Assembly (NCBI GenBank): GCA_022563135.1
Contig: JADFNZ010000073.1
Location: forward strand, 1 to 8,373
Length of the DNA: 8,373 nucleotides
Direction: 5' to 3'
Origin: Chloroflexota bacterium
Lineage (GTDB): Bacteria > Chloroflexota > Dehalococcoidia > DSTF01 > RBG-16-68-14
Within the stretch, counting starts at the first letter, position 1, and each line of letters begins with the position of its first letter. Shown in pieces: positions 5,245 to 8,373 of this stretch. The translations under genes and the position numbers were made by a program. Under the pieces are notes generated by a model, which saw only the letters and a list, made by a program, of their open reading frames with translations, was not told where the DNA came from and made no database searches.

Positions 5245-5762
5245 GGCTGGTTCTCCGTTCGGCCCAGGTAGTCCAGCGCCAGCGCCAGGCAGCGCTCGAT
5301 CGGCTGGGTGGTGTCGATGCGGAGGTAGGGGCCCTGCGGCGCGATCGTCTCCCAGCCGCTGTCCAGCGTCTCCTCGCCGGGGTTGCTGGCGAGCCGGGGC
5401 CGCTCGCGCAGCCGGCGAGCGAGTTCGCCTCGATCGTCGCAGAGGCACTCGATGAAGTAGTACGGTACGTGTCGCTTGCCTGCTATAGCGGCGCCGTTGG
5501 TTGGGATCGTCTCCCAGGATGAGGGGCTGTCTAGCACAACGCTCAGCCCCTGGCCGAGTAGATGGTCGGCCAGGGCGAAGAACGCCTCATAGGCGACGCC
5601 GCCGGCCTTCGATTCTGCGACGCCCCCTTTCAGCGCGGCGGTCTTCAGCACATCTTTGTCGATCACCACCGCTCCCGTGCGATGCCCGATCATGCGCCCA
5701 AGCGCGCTCTTGCCGGAGCCCGGCGCGCCGGCCATCTGGAGCAGGAAGAGAGAATCGGTCAT
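5241..5762 (-). CDS. Small P-loop kinase-like ATPase (AAA_33 type), substrate unknown
   Basis: A 173-residue single-domain protein resembling small-molecule kinases of the AAA_33/zeta-toxin/gluconokinase-like group. Walker A is GAPGSGKS (12-19). VVIDKDVLK (32-40) places Asp35 and Asp37 where such kinases contact the substrate or base. VVLDSPSSWETI (75-86) is Walker B-like, and the arginine-rich RRLRERPR (116-123) resembles a phosphate-binding lid. There is no signal peptide or membrane segment. The ATG at 5762 has only a distant GAGGAAG (about 16 nt upstream), so initiation looks weak. It lies 95 nt beyond pyrK, in the place where pyrD often follows, and could be read from the carB-pyrK transcript. 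Nothing in its sequence links it to pyrimidines, and I cannot name a substrate. No antitoxin-like gene adjoins it, which argues against a zeta toxin. Confidence 0.8.
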   Translation of the reverse strand: MTDSLFLLQMAGAPGSGKSALGRMIGHRTGAVVIDKDVLKTAALKGGVAESKAGGVAYEAFFALADHLLGQGLSVVLDSPSSWETIPTNGAAIAGKRHVPYYFIECLCDDRGELARRLRERPRLASNPGEETLDSGWETIAPQGPYLRIDTTQPIERCLALALDYLGRTENQP

Positions 5763-5792
5763 GGTTGCGGCACGGCGCTTCCTCGAAGCTGA

Positions 5793-5806
5793 GGGTTTTC
5801 CAACCC
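5793..5806. other. Weak hairpin in the pyrK-kinase gap
   Basis: GGGTT (5793-5797) pairs with AACCC (5802-5806) around TTCC. With a 5-bp stem and no U-tract it is unlikely to be an effective terminator. It is the only obvious structure in the 95-nt gap apart from an SD-like sequence after the pyrK stop. Confidence 0.3.
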
Positions 5807-5851
5807 CCTGGGCGGTTCGTAACGTCTATCTTTGCAGAAACCCGCGGCCTT

Positions 5852-5858
5852 CTCCTCC
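5852..5858 (-). other. Shine-Dalgarno-like sequence without a start codon
   Basis: GGAGGAG directly abuts the pyrK stop codon on the minus strand (it begins with the G of TAG), but no ATG, GTG or TTG follows within usable distance. The nearest gene start on that strand is 90 nt away at 5762. Confidence 0.4.
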
Positions 5859-6639
5859 TAGAAGAGATCTCGCAGGTCGAACTGCGGGCCGTCTCGGCAG
5901 ACCAGGCGAATGCCGCGCTTCGTCTCCACAGCGCAGCCGTAGCAGATGGCAGTGCCGCAGGCCATCCCCTCTTCGAGCAACACTTGCACCGGCCGGCGCA
6001 CCCGGCGGCGGCGCATCGTCTCCGCCAGCGCCTGGAACATCGCGTTCGGCCCGCACGCGAAGGCCTGGTCGCACCACTCCAGGTGGTCGGCGAACGCCTC
6101 CGTTGCCAGGCCGCGCCGGCCGAGCGAACCATCCTCCGTTGTCACGACCACCTCGACCTCCGCCGCCAGATTCGGCGCGGGGAAAAGCTGCTCCGCGCTG
6201 CGGCCGCCCAGCACGAGCGTGACGCTCCTGCCCTGCTCGACGGCTTCGTCCGCGAGCCAGACGAGCGGCGCCACGCCGATGCCGCCGGCCACGAGGAGAA
6301 GCTGGCTCGATGTCTTCCGGACGCTATAGCCGCGGCCGAGCGGACCCCAGCAGAAGACCAGATCGCCGGGTCTCCTAGCGGCGAGCCAGCGCGTGCCTCG
6401 TCCCACGATGTCGTAGAGGATCGCCCATTCGGGGCCGTCTGGCCCTTCGCGAGTGCGATGGATGCTCATCGCGCGGGGCAGCAGGGGGTCCGCCTGCGGT
6501 ACGTCACCCGGCTCCACGCAGCGGAGCATGACGAACTGGCCTGGGCTCGCGTTGCGCACGATCTCCGGCGCCAAAAACCAGGTGATGTGTGTCTCGCCGT
6601 AGAGCCGCTGATGCTCAGTGACGCGGGCGAGGGCCGTCT

Positions 6640-6643
<4 letters not shown>
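5858..6643 (-). CDS. pyrK: Dihydroorotate dehydrogenase class 1B, electron-transfer subunit PyrK
   Basis: Ferredoxin-reductase-like subunit that carries electrons from the FMN of PyrD through a [2Fe-2S] cluster and FAD to NAD+. The 261 residues match the family length and domain order: FAD-binding barrel with LLPRAMSIHR (54-63) and GRGTRWLA (81-88), NAD-binding domain with LLLVAGGIGVAPL (115-127) and ACGPNAM (196-202), and a C-terminal cluster domain with Cys229, Cys234, Cys237 and Cys249 (C-X4-C-X2-C-X11-C), followed by DGPQFDLRDLF. All ligands are present. Its ATG overlaps the carB stop in ATGA, so translation is coupled; no clear Shine-Dalgarno site is visible. Its obligate partner pyrD is on the same strand but starts more than 5 kb further along, whereas the two are commonly adjacent. 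Identification is secure. Confidence 0.95.

Positions 6644-8373
<1,730 letters not shown>

Noticed and set aside
5241..5762. Zeta-type toxin of a toxin-antitoxin pair
   Set aside because: The P-loop fold is compatible, but no small antitoxin-like gene lies beside it: upstream is pyrK after a 95-nt gap, and downstream is a methyltransferase with its own promoter.
4380..5762. Restriction-modification or phage-defence island made of methyltransferase plus ATPase
   Set aside because: The ATPase is a small single-domain kinase-like protein, not a defence NTPase. There is no nuclease gene beside the methyltransferase and no mobile-element trace.
525..5857. Recent mobile island between pyrK and pyrD
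   Set aside because: No integrase, transposase, tRNA, target-site duplication or flanking direct repeat is visible, and base composition matches the surrounding genes. Only an old rearrangement remains plausible.

Overview
This is an 8.4 kb window of high-GC bacterial chromosome (roughly 60-65% G+C in the genes) with ordinary housekeeping content. The pyrimidine genes, a SufR-like regulator paired with Mrp, and a small HHW/CxxC protein of a type I associate with Chloroflexota suggest a member of that phylum, possibly near Dehalococcoidia. The assignment comes from remembered protein patterns and is tentative. There is no rRNA, tRNA, CRISPR array, insertion sequence, integrase or recognisable attachment site.

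Right end, minus strand (8373 to 5858): the C-terminal half of carB (large subunit of carbamoyl phosphate synthetase) overlaps pyrK (electron-transfer subunit of the class 1B dihydroorotate dehydrogenase) by an ATGA. After a 95-nt gap come a small P-loop kinase of unknown substrate (5762-5241) and a solitary beta-class DNA methyltransferase (5192-4380). A likely promoter for the methyltransferase overlaps the kinase stop codon. A strong hairpin at 4295-4328 separates these genes from a converging plus-strand operon.

Middle, plus strand (1131 to 4276): four tightly packed genes. They encode a winged-helix regulator with four C-terminal cysteines in SufR-like spacing, the Fe-S carrier ATPase Mrp/ApbC, a LabA-like NYN-domain protein with a long basic disordered N-terminus, and a stand-alone receiver domain. 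The first pair reads as an Fe-S homeostasis module; the second pair looks like a putative RNase and its signalling partner, of unknown role.

Left end, minus strand (915 to 1): a small zinc-ribbon-like protein diverges from the regulator across an AT-rich control region containing several inverted repeats. After a terminator, and with its own TATAAT promoter, follows the N-terminal part of pyrD. This is the class 1B catalytic subunit that should pair with PyrK, but it lies 5.3 kb from pyrK. The residue aligned with the class 1 catalytic cysteine is serine (SSPN instead of SCPN).

Most noteworthy are the Cys-to-Ser exchange in PyrD, the separation of pyrK from pyrD by a block of unrelated genes, the regulator-Mrp-NYN-receiver operon, and the palindrome-rich divergent promoter region.
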